The notes under the pieces were generated by a model, which did no database searches, was not told the DNA's origin, and worked only from the letters and a program-made list of their open reading frames with translations. The translations under genes were made by a program, and so were the position numbers. From Calothrix sp. PCC 7103 (lineage in GTDB: Bacteria > Cyanobacteriota > Cyanobacteriia > Cyanobacteriales > Nostocaceae), in the NCBI RefSeq assembly GCF_000331305.1, contig NZ_KB217478.1, positions 8,683,433 to 8,747,432 on the forward strand: a stretch of DNA of 64,000 bases, written 5' to 3'. Shown here one piece after another: positions 10,901 through 18,914 of this stretch (the first letter of the stretch is position 1; each line of letters starts with the position of its first letter).

Positions 10901-11328
10901 TTGAGCAATCGAGTCGTATCAACCAATCCCGCATATTTTCCATAGGAATCTGTTACAACTATAGATGTATCACCATCGCCTGGTGAATATAAAACTTGAC
11001 TAAATTCTTGAATAGTTGCTTCTATAGATACTAAACGTATCGATTTAATTGTATGATTAAATGTGAGAAGTTGGTGCTGCAAATTTTCGGCAGACTGTCC
11101 TTGTGTCACAGCTAGTACTTGCGGCAACAAACTGGACAAATGTACAATTCCGGTAGGCACCCCAAGTTCTGAGACAATAACTAGCCGTTCGCAATTTTCA
11201 GATTCAAAGATGGACAAGACATCCGCCAGAGTTGTGGATTGCCAGCAGATAGGAACGGTTATAATAAACTCATCAAGCGGATATTCTAGCATTGGCATTT
11301 TTTTGCTCTCGTCATTCTGGTTCCGCAA
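7939..11328 (-). CDS. Hybrid sensor histidine kinase with CBS pair and degenerate receivers, divergent from kaiABC
   Basis: This 1129-residue cytosolic protein starts with a CBS pair (about 10-150), a nucleotide-sensing module, then a Ser/Lys-rich linker and a PAS-like region (about 200-400). HisKA follows, with phospho-acceptor ISHELKTPL near residue 415, then a HATPase domain (LSNAFKFTEGGG near 546, DTGIGIPE, GTGLGL near 606). After about 710 come three receiver-like segments. The first has Asn where the phosphorylated Asp should be (FLNPLLPLLSGWD). The second keeps a LLD but lacks the N-terminal acidic pair. The third has Cys (LLVVCLEE). They therefore look like pseudo-receivers. From memory, Nostoc PCC 7120 has a hybrid kinase (all2883) in the same place next to kaiA. 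A link to clock input or output is an inference from position. Confidence 0.85.
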   Translation of the reverse strand: MRNQNDESKKMPMLEYPLDEFIITVPICWQSTTLADVLSIFESENCERLVIVSELGVPTGIVHLSSLLPQVLAVTQGQSAENLQHQLLTFNHTIKSIRLVSIEATIQEFSQVLYSPGDGDTSIVVTDSYGKYAGLVDTTRLLKHLNKLIVNNSSNSSNKTKKQSSARASKKNPAPKPSQPSSLALNSSLKAREKSQQYQSLVQLLERLPWPLMLQTSAGDIVAQNPAWWQQLGVLKDPDGVRQEVETILSDGIKPRTTSRSTQSTSSKRRSKAKNNRCVLDSQLGTCTCVVEVQSGQERVWQFAKIPLDSPEIKVLEESLSTETEIAPNNIRQSYVNTSEDIQFSKGSTYEVPSRHFVSLLDGHQLNSIVSYGGELWLVLATDVTEQQQLSKELAAKNADLIQMNRLKDEFLACISHELKTPLTAVLGLSRLLIDQQLGELNERQARYAGLIHQSGRHLMSVVNDILDLTRMETGQMELLLGSVKIKTVCDLALTESKTIHTSLSKVQSEKNHEFSLFIEPGLDEIIADEQRLRQMLVHLLSNAFKFTEGGGKIGLRVNYWEGWVAFTVWDTGIGIPEHQQHLIFQKFQQLENPLTRQYEGTGLGLVLTRALARLHGGDVSFISREGKGSQFTLLLPPSPPKAGFTENSLDPHGRKELATEKLQDKIYSYQQDINLKRQSFFDAVPSTKNNFETTGNVRGRRDSSQRLILLVEAVGRYIEELTEHLTGMGYRVAIARSGCEAVEKARRLQPKAIFLNPLLPLLSGWDVLTLLKSEDATRHIPVIVTATVAEKEQAFANRADGFLRLPVQHQMLAPLLDSLSVSPEVKKQTGENIEVIAANVPLRILRLVNPDIVSNQPSLPEHRVIEVDDLEQAELLARVWQFDVMLLDAPMETAKKYLETISQHPRLATLPLVTCNVEAAQVASQISGLSVFPCLTPLSNDENNTLNVNMLLSVLQIAAGISCPPSILVVDFAILPDLPEARNTHLRNHRVEKHLGNLSDNTNIARASEWMQALIQYLQTGGFKTAPCRSWSELLQQIRHRSIDLLVVCLEESAPEKQVISTLKTLEKLPFNLPPMLILDRRVNTNEKQENLISIVSTHTSAKSTAKTLPRSISMEDLLHEIHKILKS

Positions 11329-11934
11329 GCTAAAACTGTTGCAAATAACACCCTCGGCGCCCCTGAAATGCCAACGGTGTGAAAGACTACGCTTAAACGC
11401 TTGTCGAAAATTTAAACTTAAAGAGATTTAGGTTAAGTTATACAAGTCAAACATGTGCGCGTAAAACAGGTTTACAATAGCACGGTTATTAAAATTTGAG
11501 ACAAGGCACCGTTGTAAGCAAGACGGATAACTTTGCTCAAACAATGGCACAGAAGTCGTGCAAGCGTTCTGTAATATACTGTTACAAAAACTACTGGGCG
11601 TGCAGGAACTCCTGATAATAACTGCTATGACAATTATGGCTTGAAAATAGCGATAACAACCTTTAGGAATTATAATGATTTAGAATGAGACATTTTTTTA
11701 TCTTTGTTAAAGTATCTTATCAACTTGTTAAATTACGAAGCAATGTTACAGATTATTTACGATGCCAATGATATTAAAGTAGCGCTTGTTTAGGAAATTA
11801 ACTATTATCAGCAGGATTATTTGATTTTTGTCAACACGAAAGTAACCAATCAGGGAGGCGCCTTTTATAAACACAGCCATTAGATATAGCGATATGTATC
11901 TGCCCGTAGGTAGATATTACCCGAAAAAAACAGC
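11329..11934. promoter_or_regulatory. Divergent intergenic region, hybrid kinase / kaiABC
   Basis: These 606 bases separate the divergent kinase and kaiA starts, so both promoters should lie here. I find no open reading frame with recognisable content, and no clear -35/-10 pair or operator can be picked by eye. Two GGCGCC sites are present (near 11355 and 11859). The length leaves room for a long kaiA leader. Confidence 0.45.
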
Positions 11935-12282
11935 ATGGTAGGAGAATCGATAACGAACGTCAAGCACTTATCACAAATGACGATAGGCGAGCAGCGAGCA
12001 GTGCTAGAGCAATTAAAATCACAGTATAGAGTGATTATGATTAATTACTTTACCCAAGAGGAAACACTGCAAAATTTGATAGACAAATTTATTAACGGGC
12101 TGTTTCGTGCTAATATTCCTGTGCCGCAAATTATTGAAATGCATATGGAACTTATAGATGAGTTTTCCAAACAGTTAAAATTAGAAGGGCGAAGCGATGA
12201 AGCACTGCTTGATTACCGCTTGACGCTCATCGATATTCTTGCTCATTTGTGCGAAGCGTATCGAGGTTCGCTACCCAAGTAA
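11935..12282 (+). CDS. kaiA: Circadian clock protein KaiA, short form (C-terminal domain only)
   Basis: The 115-residue product matches only the C-terminal four-helix domain of KaiA ([58 protein letters not shown]). This domain dimerises and binds the KaiC C-terminal tail to stimulate autophosphorylation. Synechococcus elongatus KaiA has about 284 residues with an N-terminal pseudo-receiver. The short form is what filamentous cyanobacteria such as Anabaena carry, so this is not a truncation event. The ATG at 11935 gives about 14 residues before the conserved [18 protein letters not shown]; an internal start at MTIGE is possible. It is first in the kaiA-kaiB-kaiC operon. Confidence 0.95.
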   Translation: MVGESITNVKHLSQMTIGEQRAVLEQLKSQYRVIMINYFTQEETLQNLIDKFINGLFRANIPVPQIIEMHMELIDEFSKQLKLEGRSDEALLDYRLTLIDILAHLCEAYRGSLPK

Positions 12283-12293
12283 GCAATACTCAT

Positions 12294-12611
12294 ATGAATA
12301 AAGTAAGAAAAACTTACGTCCTGAAGCTATATGTAGCGGGTAATACACCCAACTCAGTACGGGCATTGAAAACGCTCAAAAACATATTAGAGCAAGAGTT
12401 TCAGGGTGTATACGCTTTGAAAGTCATAGACGTGATGAAAAATCCGCAGTTGGCAGAAGAAGACAAAATATTAGCGACACCGACTTTATCGAAAATTTTG
12501 CCGCCACCAGTTCGTAAAATTATAGGAGATTTGTCAGACCGTGAACGAGTATTGATAGGGTTAGATTTGCTGTATGAAGAACTAAGAGAAGAAGATTTAT
12601 TTGAAGAATAG
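12294..12611 (+). CDS. kaiB: Circadian clock protein KaiB
   Basis: This 105-residue thioredoxin-like, fold-switching protein binds the KaiC CI ring at night and sequesters KaiA, driving the dephosphorylation phase. Sequence markers are [20 protein letters not shown] at the N-terminus, [20 protein letters not shown], then the [20 protein letters not shown] loop and the acidic tail [11 protein letters not shown]. Length equals the usual 102-108. I chose the ATG at 12294 (MNKVRKTY), 12 bases after the kaiA stop, rather than an upstream in-frame codon inside kaiA. kaiC begins 60 bases further on. Confidence 0.97.
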   Translation: MNKVRKTYVLKLYVAGNTPNSVRALKTLKNILEQEFQGVYALKVIDVMKNPQLAEEDKILATPTLSKILPPPVRKIIGDLSDRERVLIGLDLLYEELREEDLFEE

Positions 12612-12670
12612 AAAACTAGAGATAAAAATATACTATATCGACCTGAGTTCATAGAAAAAGTGGCATAAAA

Positions 12671-14233
12671 ATGAGTGATAACGACCTGCCAGGGCAAAAA
12701 AACACACCTAGAATTGGTGGTGTAGATAAAATTCGCACGATGATAGAGGGGTTCGACGACATTAGTCATGGGGGATTGCCCATTGGTAGAACTACCCTTT
12801 TCAGCGGTACATCTGGGACTGGCAAGACATTATTCTCTCTCCAGTTTCTATTCAACGGGATTCATTTTTTTAATGAACCTGGTGTCTTTGTCACTTTTGA
12901 GGAGTCACCGAGCGATATTATAAAAAATGCTTATATATTTGGTTGGGATTTACAACGTCTAATCGAAGAGGGAAAGTTATTTATACTCGACGCATCTCCT
13001 GACCCTGAAGGGCAAGATATTGTAGGCAATTTTGACTTGAGTGCGCTAATTGAGCGATTGCAGTACGCAATTCGGAAGTATAAGGCGCGACGAGTATCTA
13101 TCGATTCAATTACGGCAGTTTTTCAGCAGTATGAAGCGATTGGAGTTGTTCGTAGAGAAATTTTTCGTTTAGTAGCACGTTTAAAGTTGCTCAACGTGAC
13201 AACAATTATTACTACAGAGCGGAGTGAGGAATACGGTCCGGTTGCGTCCTTTGGAGTTGAAGAGTTTGTTTCTGATAACGTGGTAATTGTGCGTAACGTA
13301 TTAGAAGGGGAACGTCGGCGCCGGACAATAGAAATCCTTAAACTGCGTGGGACTACGCATATGAAAGGAGAATATCCTTTTACAATTACTAACGATGGTG
13401 TTAATATCTTTCCTCTGGGAGCGATGCGTTTGACACAGCGTTCTTCAAACGTGCGTGTTTCTTCTGGTGTCAAAACTCTAGATGATATGTGTGGCGGTGG
13501 TTTCTTCAAAGATTCAATTATTTTAGCAACAGGCGCCACTGGTACAGGAAAAACATTACTAGTGAGCCAATTTATACAAGAAGCTTGTAATAACGGTGAA
13601 CGAGCAATATTATTTGCTTATGAAGAATCGCGCGCACAGTTATCAAGAAACGCTTCCTCATGGGGTATTGACTTTGAAGACTTAGAGCGGCAAGGATTAT
13701 TAAAAATTATTTGTACTTACCCCGAATCTACAGGTTTGGAAGACCATTTACAAATAATAAAATCCGAAATTGCAGAATTTAAACCAGCGCGGATTGCTAT
13801 CGACTCATTATCAGCTTTAGCGCGAGGAGTGACAAATAACACTTTCCGACAATTTGTAATCGGTGTAACAGGTTATGCAAAACAAGAAGAAATTACAGGT
13901 TTTTTCACAAATACAACCGACCAGTTTATGGGGTCGCACTCGATTACCGATTCACACATATCAACAATCACCGACACAATCTTAATGTTGCAGTACGTCG
14001 AAATTCGGGGCGAAATGGCACGCGCAATTAATGTATTCAAAATGCGCGGGTCTTGGCACGATAAAGGTATTCGTGAATACAACATTACTGCTGATGGACC
14101 CGATATTAAAGACTCTTTCCGCAATTATGAGCGAATCGTTAGCGGTTCCCCTTCCAGGGTTGTCTCGGATGAAAAGGCAGAATTATCTCGCATTGTTAGA
14201 GGCTTTCAAACAAAAGAAAGTCCTGATACTTAA
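12671..14233 (+). CDS. kaiC: Circadian clock ATPase/autokinase KaiC
   Basis: KaiC is the hexameric core of the oscillator, with a slow ATPase in the CI ring and phosphorylation/dephosphorylation in the CII ring. The 520-residue product shows both RecA-like repeats. CI has Walker A GTSGTGKT and catalytic TFEESPSD; CII has Walker A GATGTGKT and AYEESRAQ. The phosphorylation sites fall on exactly the S. elongatus numbers: T426 (codon at 13946), S431 (13961) and T432 within HISTITDT. The C-terminal A-loop and tail that KaiA binds are present (RIVSGSPSRVVSDEKAELSR, IVRGF). It is third in the kai operon. A TolC-like gene follows after 60 bases, as I recall for Nostoc PCC 7120. Confidence 0.98.
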   Translation: MSDNDLPGQKNTPRIGGVDKIRTMIEGFDDISHGGLPIGRTTLFSGTSGTGKTLFSLQFLFNGIHFFNEPGVFVTFEESPSDIIKNAYIFGWDLQRLIEEGKLFILDASPDPEGQDIVGNFDLSALIERLQYAIRKYKARRVSIDSITAVFQQYEAIGVVRREIFRLVARLKLLNVTTIITTERSEEYGPVASFGVEEFVSDNVVIVRNVLEGERRRRTIEILKLRGTTHMKGEYPFTITNDGVNIFPLGAMRLTQRSSNVRVSSGVKTLDDMCGGGFFKDSIILATGATGTGKTLLVSQFIQEACNNGERAILFAYEESRAQLSRNASSWGIDFEDLERQGLLKIICTYPESTGLEDHLQIIKSEIAEFKPARIAIDSLSALARGVTNNTFRQFVIGVTGYAKQEEITGFFTNTTDQFMGSHSITDSHISTITDTILMLQYVEIRGEMARAINVFKMRGSWHDKGIREYNITADGPDIKDSFRNYERIVSGSPSRVVSDEKAELSRIVRGFQTKESPDT

Positions 14234-14293
14234 GCTAGTATCGTGTTATATTTCTATGCGTGGGAAACGGTTTAAGCCGATGTCATTTTTTGT

Positions 14294-16312
14294 GTGAGGG
14301 ACGCGGTGAACGGAAAGCAACTATTTTATAGCTTCTTGCCCGGAGTAACGGTAGCAGTGTTAGCTTCTCATTCGAGCTATGCCAACACTGCAAAAATAGG
14401 TGAACCTACATTGGTCGCTTCTGGCATTAACATTTTCGATTCTATTCCTGTATTCAAATCCAACATTTTGCACCCGCAAATGGTATTTGACAATACATTC
14501 GTTACAAAAACTATTAATTTACAGGCGCCATTTCAATTTAATGAAATACGTGCTGTAAATAACCCTAGCAGCATAATATCAAGCAAGTTGATTGGCTCAA
14601 CTGACATTCCTTGGGTTGAAGCAACTAGCAAAAAGTTAATAGCTAAATCAACTACAAAAAATGATGCGAATCTTCTATTGACATTAGTGGAATTTTATGG
14701 TTTAGAACCGAAAGAATTAACCTTAAACAAGTTAGATATATTAAATCTAAATATCAAGGATTTGGTTCGTGATAAGGACACGACTAGTGAAATTATGACA
14801 GTAGCACAAGCACCGTCAAAAAAACTAGGCGCCAAGGCACTAATAGAAACACCAACACCAGCACAGAATCAAATTGCCCAAAACAGGCAACAAAATGTGC
14901 CACCACCAAGACCAACAACAAACCCAACCCAAATAACTCCACCAATAGTTCCATCAGGTGGAACAGGAGAAATTCCTAGCTACTTGAATGCAAACCCAAA
15001 TCCGCTGCAATTTCCAACGAGACCCGAAGAAGTTCGGTTAGAAGGAACGCAACCGATTACATTAAATCAAGCATTAGAAGCTGCACGTCGCAATAACAAG
15101 CAGTTACAAGTGGCATTACTTCAAGTCGAACGTAGTCAAGCTGCTGTTAGAGAAGCGCAAGCTGCATTATTTCCAACATTAGGCTTGAATGCGACTGTAA
15201 CTCGTCAGCGTTCTGCACAGAGTAGATTAGGTTCGGAAGCGCAAATTCGTGAAAACCCAGCTTTTGCTGACCAAATTCAAGGTGCCCAAGAAAGTACAGG
15301 ATTTTCGGGTAATGCTCAATTTAATTATGATCTTTACACATCGGGAAGGCGCCAAGCTACCATTCGGCAAGCAGAAGAACAGCTAAGGTCAGATGAGTTC
15401 AACCTGGAAGTTCAATCAGAAACAATTCGTCTTAACGTTACAAATCAATATTACGATTTGCAACAAGCAGACGAAAGTGTAAGAATAAACAGACAAGCAG
15501 TTGTGAATGCACAAGCATCTTTACGTGACGCGCTTGCACTTGAACGGGCTGGAGTGGGGACTCGTTTTGATGTACTACAATTTCAAGTAGACTTAGCCAA
15601 CTCACAACAACAGTTGACTGTTGCCATTTCGCAACAGCAAATTGCACAGCGACAGTTAGCAGCAACACTAAGTGTACCGCAATCAGTCAATTTGAGTGCT
15701 GCTGACCCTGTAGCAATCGCTGGTTTGTGGAACCAAACACTCGAAGCAAGCATTATACAAGCACTGCAAAATCGACCGGAATTACAGCAGCAACTAGCTC
15801 AACGTAGTATTGGTGAACAGCAAAGACGACAGGCACTTTCTGCACTTGGTCCACAAATTAGTTTAGTTGCTCAGTATAACTTGCTCGACCAATTTCAAGA
15901 CCAAATATCTGTCGTTGATGGTTATTCGGTGGGAGTGCAAGCTAGTATTAGCTTATTTGAAGGAGGTGCCGCGCGCGCTCGTGCATCACAAGCACAAAGA
16001 GCTATTAGTATTGCAGAAACGCAATTTGCCGAACAGCGAAACCAAATTAGGTTTCAAGTTGAACAAGCTTTTTCGCAGTTGCAATCGAACTTAAGCAACA
16101 TTCAAACAGCCAATGTTGCTCTTGAGCAGGCAGCTGAGGCACTACGACTCGCGCGTTTACGTTTCCAAGCGGGAGTTGGGACGCAAACCGACGTAATTAA
16201 TGCTCAAAACCGATTAACACAAGCCGAAGGAAACCGTACTAATGCGATTTTGAGTTACAACCGTGCTTTAGCAACTATACAGCGTGCTGTTACCGCCAGA
16301 GGTGTGCGCTAA
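14294..16312 (+). CDS. TolC-family outer-membrane efflux/secretion channel (HgdD-like)
   Basis: This 672-residue protein has an N-terminal signal (LFYSFLPGVTVAVLASHSSY, ANT), a Pro/Gln-rich spacer of about 200 residues, then two OEP repeats (from about 250: ITLNQALEAARRNNKQLQVA; second repeat near 450-670) rich in coiled-coil helices. The trimeric channel would span the outer membrane and periplasm and work with ABC or RND pumps. In Anabaena the homologue HgdD (alr2887, from memory next to kaiC) exports heterocyst glycolipids and other substrates. The start is a GTG at 14294; a second GTG at 14306 is also possible. Co-transcription with kaiC is plausible from the 60-base spacing but not shown. 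Confidence 0.88.
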   Translation: MRDAVNGKQLFYSFLPGVTVAVLASHSSYANTAKIGEPTLVASGINIFDSIPVFKSNILHPQMVFDNTFVTKTINLQAPFQFNEIRAVNNPSSIISSKLIGSTDIPWVEATSKKLIAKSTTKNDANLLLTLVEFYGLEPKELTLNKLDILNLNIKDLVRDKDTTSEIMTVAQAPSKKLGAKALIETPTPAQNQIAQNRQQNVPPPRPTTNPTQITPPIVPSGGTGEIPSYLNANPNPLQFPTRPEEVRLEGTQPITLNQALEAARRNNKQLQVALLQVERSQAAVREAQAALFPTLGLNATVTRQRSAQSRLGSEAQIRENPAFADQIQGAQESTGFSGNAQFNYDLYTSGRRQATIRQAEEQLRSDEFNLEVQSETIRLNVTNQYYDLQQADESVRINRQAVVNAQASLRDALALERAGVGTRFDVLQFQVDLANSQQQLTVAISQQQIAQRQLAATLSVPQSVNLSAADPVAIAGLWNQTLEASIIQALQNRPELQQQLAQRSIGEQQRRQALSALGPQISLVAQYNLLDQFQDQISVVDGYSVGVQASISLFEGGAARARASQAQRAISIAETQFAEQRNQIRFQVEQAFSQLQSNLSNIQTANVALEQAAEALRLARLRFQAGVGTQTDVINAQNRLTQAEGNRTNAILSYNRALATIQRAVTARGVR

Positions 16313-16338
16313 CGAAACAAGACAATTATTCCCGAATT

Positions 16339-16388
16339 GTAGAGACGCGATATATTTCCTGCGGGACACTGCGTGAACGCGTCTTTAC
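16339..16388. repeat. Dispersed palindromic repeat, GTAGAGACGCG family
   Basis: GTAGAGACGCG at 16339 pairs imperfectly with CGCGTCTTTAC ending near 16388, around a loop with a second small inverted repeat. It lies just after the TolC-like gene. Similar palindromes are at 4228, 42259 and 52699. Confidence 0.65.
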
Positions 16389-16486
16389 ATTTATAATTTG
16401 ATGTAAAAATGGGCAGAAAATTTTACAATAAACGAAAAAGCTCATAACATAGCTGAATCGTAGCTACTTTGCTCATCAAAAACCGC

Positions 16487-16864
16487 ATGACAACAGTTAC
16501 ATTAAAAGAAATAGCCCAATTTCGCTCGCAACTTTCAGAAGACCCCCTTGCGTTAAAAGCACTCGACGCTATCGAGGACTGTGAGGGAGATTTGGAAGAT
16601 GCTGCGATGACGTTGGCAATTCGTGTTGGACAACAACCTGAGCGTGCTAACTCGGAATGGTTAGACGCATTAGCTAGAAAATGGCGTTCTGTGATTTGCC
16701 AGCAAGAATTTCGTAGCATCTTACAAGATGGTTCTATTCAAGAGATGATGCAACATATTAGAACTATGTCCACATTTCCTAGCATTTTAGCGGCGCCTGT
16801 TCTAATGTATGTTATGAAGCAAGGCATCGATAATTTTTGTGAACCATTTGATTCATTAAAGTGA
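16487..16864 (+). CDS. Conserved hypothetical protein, 125 aa
   Basis: I do not recognise a named family. The soluble, acidic N-terminal half contains KALDAIEDCEGDLEDAAMTL, a pattern of helical repeats. The C-terminal half (EFRSILQDGSIQEMMQHIR, then FPSILAAPVLMYVMKQG) has a moderately hydrophobic helix. The ATG at 16487 (MTTVTLKEIA) is preferred over an in-frame TTG at 16469. It follows the TolC-like gene on the same strand after a dispersed repeat, so it is probably separately transcribed. GGCGCC is present near its 3' end, as in most native genes here. Confidence 0.65.
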   Translation: MTTVTLKEIAQFRSQLSEDPLALKALDAIEDCEGDLEDAAMTLAIRVGQQPERANSEWLDALARKWRSVICQQEFRSILQDGSIQEMMQHIRTMSTFPSILAAPVLMYVMKQGIDNFCEPFDSLK

Positions 16865-16966
16865 AGTCATATCGATTATATTGTATTTGGTATTCATTTG
16901 ATGTTTCTCAGGCTGCTACGCTATTAAATGAGAGCAAATCTGATTAAACAACGAATTTTATAATCA

Positions 16967-17473
16967 ATGAATTACCTAGTTGCTGTATTAGCCGACCGTA
17001 TTCAAGCCGAAGCTGCTTACCTAGAATTAGAAAAAGAGGGTATAAATAGTACTATCTTAGGTAGGGGTTACAAAACTGCTGATGAGTTTGGCTTAATTGA
17101 CCCTAAAGAGCAAGCGGTGAAGCAAACAAAGTTTATGGCAATATGGTTGATACCATTCGGTTTTTTTGCTGGTGCTACATTTAACTTAGTTACTGGCTTA
17201 GATACTTTTGCCTGGGCTGGTAGAATTGGTAATCAACTTATCGGAGGACTTCTAGGTGCTGCTAGTGGCGCCTTGGGTAGTATCTTTGTAGGGGGAGGAG
17301 TCGGGATGATTACAGGTAGTGGTGATGCATTACCATATCGTAATCGTCTTGATGCTGGAAAATACCTAGTTGTAGTTCAAGGTCAAGAAAGTCAAACCCG
17401 CGAAGCAACTAGGATATTACGTCGGTTTGACCCAGAGAATCTTCAGGGTTATGCTGATACATCAACTGTTTAA
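16967..17473 (+). CDS. Conserved membrane protein with glycine-rich hydrophobic core
   Basis: The 168-residue protein starts with a cytosolic alpha/beta region (MNYLVAVLADRIQAEAAYLE, LEKEGI), then has two hydrophobic stretches (MAIWLIPFGFFAGATFNLV; IGGLLGAASGALGSIFVGGG), the second Gly/Ala-patterned as in glycine-zipper proteins. A short C-terminal domain (AGKYLVVVQGQESQTREATR) mirrors the N-terminal fold. This layout recalls the general-stress/DUF1269-like proteins, where two ferredoxin-like halves flank a glycine-rich hairpin. Function is unknown. The GNAT gene begins 8 bases after its stop, suggesting a two-gene operon. Confidence 0.7.
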   Translation: MNYLVAVLADRIQAEAAYLELEKEGINSTILGRGYKTADEFGLIDPKEQAVKQTKFMAIWLIPFGFFAGATFNLVTGLDTFAWAGRIGNQLIGGLLGAASGALGSIFVGGGVGMITGSGDALPYRNRLDAGKYLVVVQGQESQTREATRILRRFDPENLQGYADTSTV

Positions 17474-17481
17474 TAATTTAG

Positions 17482-18030
17482 ATGGAACAAATTTTATACA
17501 TCGATACACAGCGTCTTGAGCTACTACCTTGTTCATTGGAAGTAGCTCAAGCTACTCTAGCAAAAGACAAACCTTTGCTAGAAAAACTTTTAACTGCTTT
17601 TATACCAGACGATTGGTACAACACAGAAGTTCAAGCTTTCTTACCGAAGTATATAGAGGTACTAAAATCTGACCCTTCACAGTTGGGGTATGGAGTATGG
17701 TTAATAATTCGTACCGATGATTCTACTTTGGTTGGAGATTTAGGGTTTGGAGGAAAGTCAGACAACGAGACGTTGGAAATAGGTTACGAAATTTTAGCTG
17801 CATATCGTAACGAAGGTTACGCGACCGAAGCAGTAGAAGCGCTTATAGACTTTGCCTTTACGCAACTAGCAGCAAAGAAAATTATTGCACATACTCCCAT
17901 AGATAATGCTGCTTCAATTCGGGTATTAGAAAAATTAGGAATGCAGAATGTAGAAAAAATGAAAGGGACAGACACGCCTGGGTTAGAGGTATATAAGTGG
18001 GAGTTGAGGTTAGAATCAAGGAATAGCTAG
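17482..18030 (+). CDS. GNAT-family N-acetyltransferase (RimJ/RimL type)
   Basis: This 182-residue protein has the RimJ/RimL-like order: an N-terminal strand with TQRLELLPCSLEVAQ, a central GYGVWLIIRTDDSTLVGDLG, the acetyl-CoA pocket EIGYEILAAYRNEGYATEAV and the C-terminal HTPIDNAASIRVLEKLGMQN. Such enzymes transfer acetyl from acetyl-CoA to an amine of a small molecule or a protein N-terminus; the substrate cannot be read from sequence. The upstream membrane-protein gene stops 8 bases before the ATG, and the PSII S4 gene follows 23 bases later. All three may share a transcript. Confidence 0.85.
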   Translation: MEQILYIDTQRLELLPCSLEVAQATLAKDKPLLEKLLTAFIPDDWYNTEVQAFLPKYIEVLKSDPSQLGYGVWLIIRTDDSTLVGDLGFGGKSDNETLEIGYEILAAYRNEGYATEAVEALIDFAFTQLAAKKIIAHTPIDNAASIRVLEKLGMQNVEKMKGTDTPGLEVYKWELRLESRNS

Positions 18031-18053
18031 TAGAAATATCATTATTTATCCAC

Positions 18054-18833
18054 ATGCTGCCACGAGAAGAACTTTTGAAGGGTGTTGAAAATAGAGATGA
18101 AGTTGCCCGCGTCATCGACCAAGCGGAAAAAGCCATTAAAACTTGGGAAGTTGTGATGACAGATTTTCTTTCACCTCCAGAGTTGGCAGAAGTTCAAAGG
18201 TCTTTTAGTCGTCTTACAGAAATTCATTTAGTTGCCTGGGGTGGATATCCACAAGCAGAACGTCAGCGACTTGCCATAGCACGTTCGGAACTTCCCTTAG
18301 ACGAGTCGCAAGTAGAACTCGTTGCGCTTGATGTTGCAGGTAATTTTTTATTTGATACTGCAACACATAGAGATTTTCTCGGTGCCATGTTAGGTTGTGG
18401 TATAGTGCGTGACAAAACAGGTGACGTGATTGTGTTAGGAGAACGAGGCGCCCAAGTAATTGTAGTGCCTGAATTAGGAGACTATTTAGAGACACATTTG
18501 AAACAAGTACGCTCAGTACCCGTTAATACCCGACGCATAGAATTAAGTGAATTAAAAATCCGTGAACCCAAGAAAAAAGAACTTACCACCGTCGAAGCAT
18601 CACTGCGACTAGATGCAGTTGCATCAGCAGGGTTTGGGATGTCACGCAGCAAAATGGTCGAATTTATTGAAGCAGGTGACGTTCGCGTAAATTGGAAAGA
18701 CACCACTAGTGCTTCCGCACAACTTAAAACAGGTGATTTAGTTTCTATACGTGGCAAAGGGCGCCTAGAAGTAGGTGAAATTGCGGTAACAAAAAAAGAC
18801 AGGTACCGCGTACAGTTAACAAGGTACGTGTAG
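18054..18833 (+). CDS. Photosystem II S4-domain RNA-binding protein (YlmH-like)
   Basis: The 259-residue protein matches the cyanobacterial/plastid 'photosystem II S4 domain protein' family. The N-terminal region (REELLKGVENRDEVARVIDQ; FLSPPELAEVQ; AWGGYPQAERQRLAIAR) is followed by a mid-domain with GAMLGCGIVRDKTGDVIVLG. The C-terminal S4 RNA-binding domain is SLRLDAVASAGFGMSRSKMV with VRVNWKDTTSASAQLKTGD. In Firmicutes the relative YlmH acts on stalled ribosomes and lies in the division cluster; in cyanobacteria the role is poorly defined. The ATG at 18054 is immediately before the conserved PREELL. The stop lies inside a dispersed repeat. Confidence 0.9.
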   Translation: MLPREELLKGVENRDEVARVIDQAEKAIKTWEVVMTDFLSPPELAEVQRSFSRLTEIHLVAWGGYPQAERQRLAIARSELPLDESQVELVALDVAGNFLFDTATHRDFLGAMLGCGIVRDKTGDVIVLGERGAQVIVVPELGDYLETHLKQVRSVPVNTRRIELSELKIREPKKKELTTVEASLRLDAVASAGFGMSRSKMVEFIEAGDVRVNWKDTTSASAQLKTGDLVSIRGKGRLEVGEIAVTKKDRYRVQLTRYV

Positions 18834-18893
18834 GTTGGGCAACGCCCAACTTACCCAGTAGTAAGTAGTAAGGTGGGGCTTCGTCCCACCATA
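18830..18893. repeat. Two adjacent dispersed palindromes, possible terminator of the 17-18.8 kb genes
   Basis: GTAGGTTGGGCAACGCCCAA followed by CTTAC (18830-18854) overlaps the stop codon of the S4-domain gene. AAGGTGGGGCTTCGTCCCAC (from 18870) forms a second hairpin. Both are copies of repeats found elsewhere in the window (3781, 42914). GC-rich stems placed at the gene end may stop transcription, but no T-run follows. Confidence 0.6.
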
Positions 18894-18914
18894 CATCTAG
18901 AAACAAACAAATAA

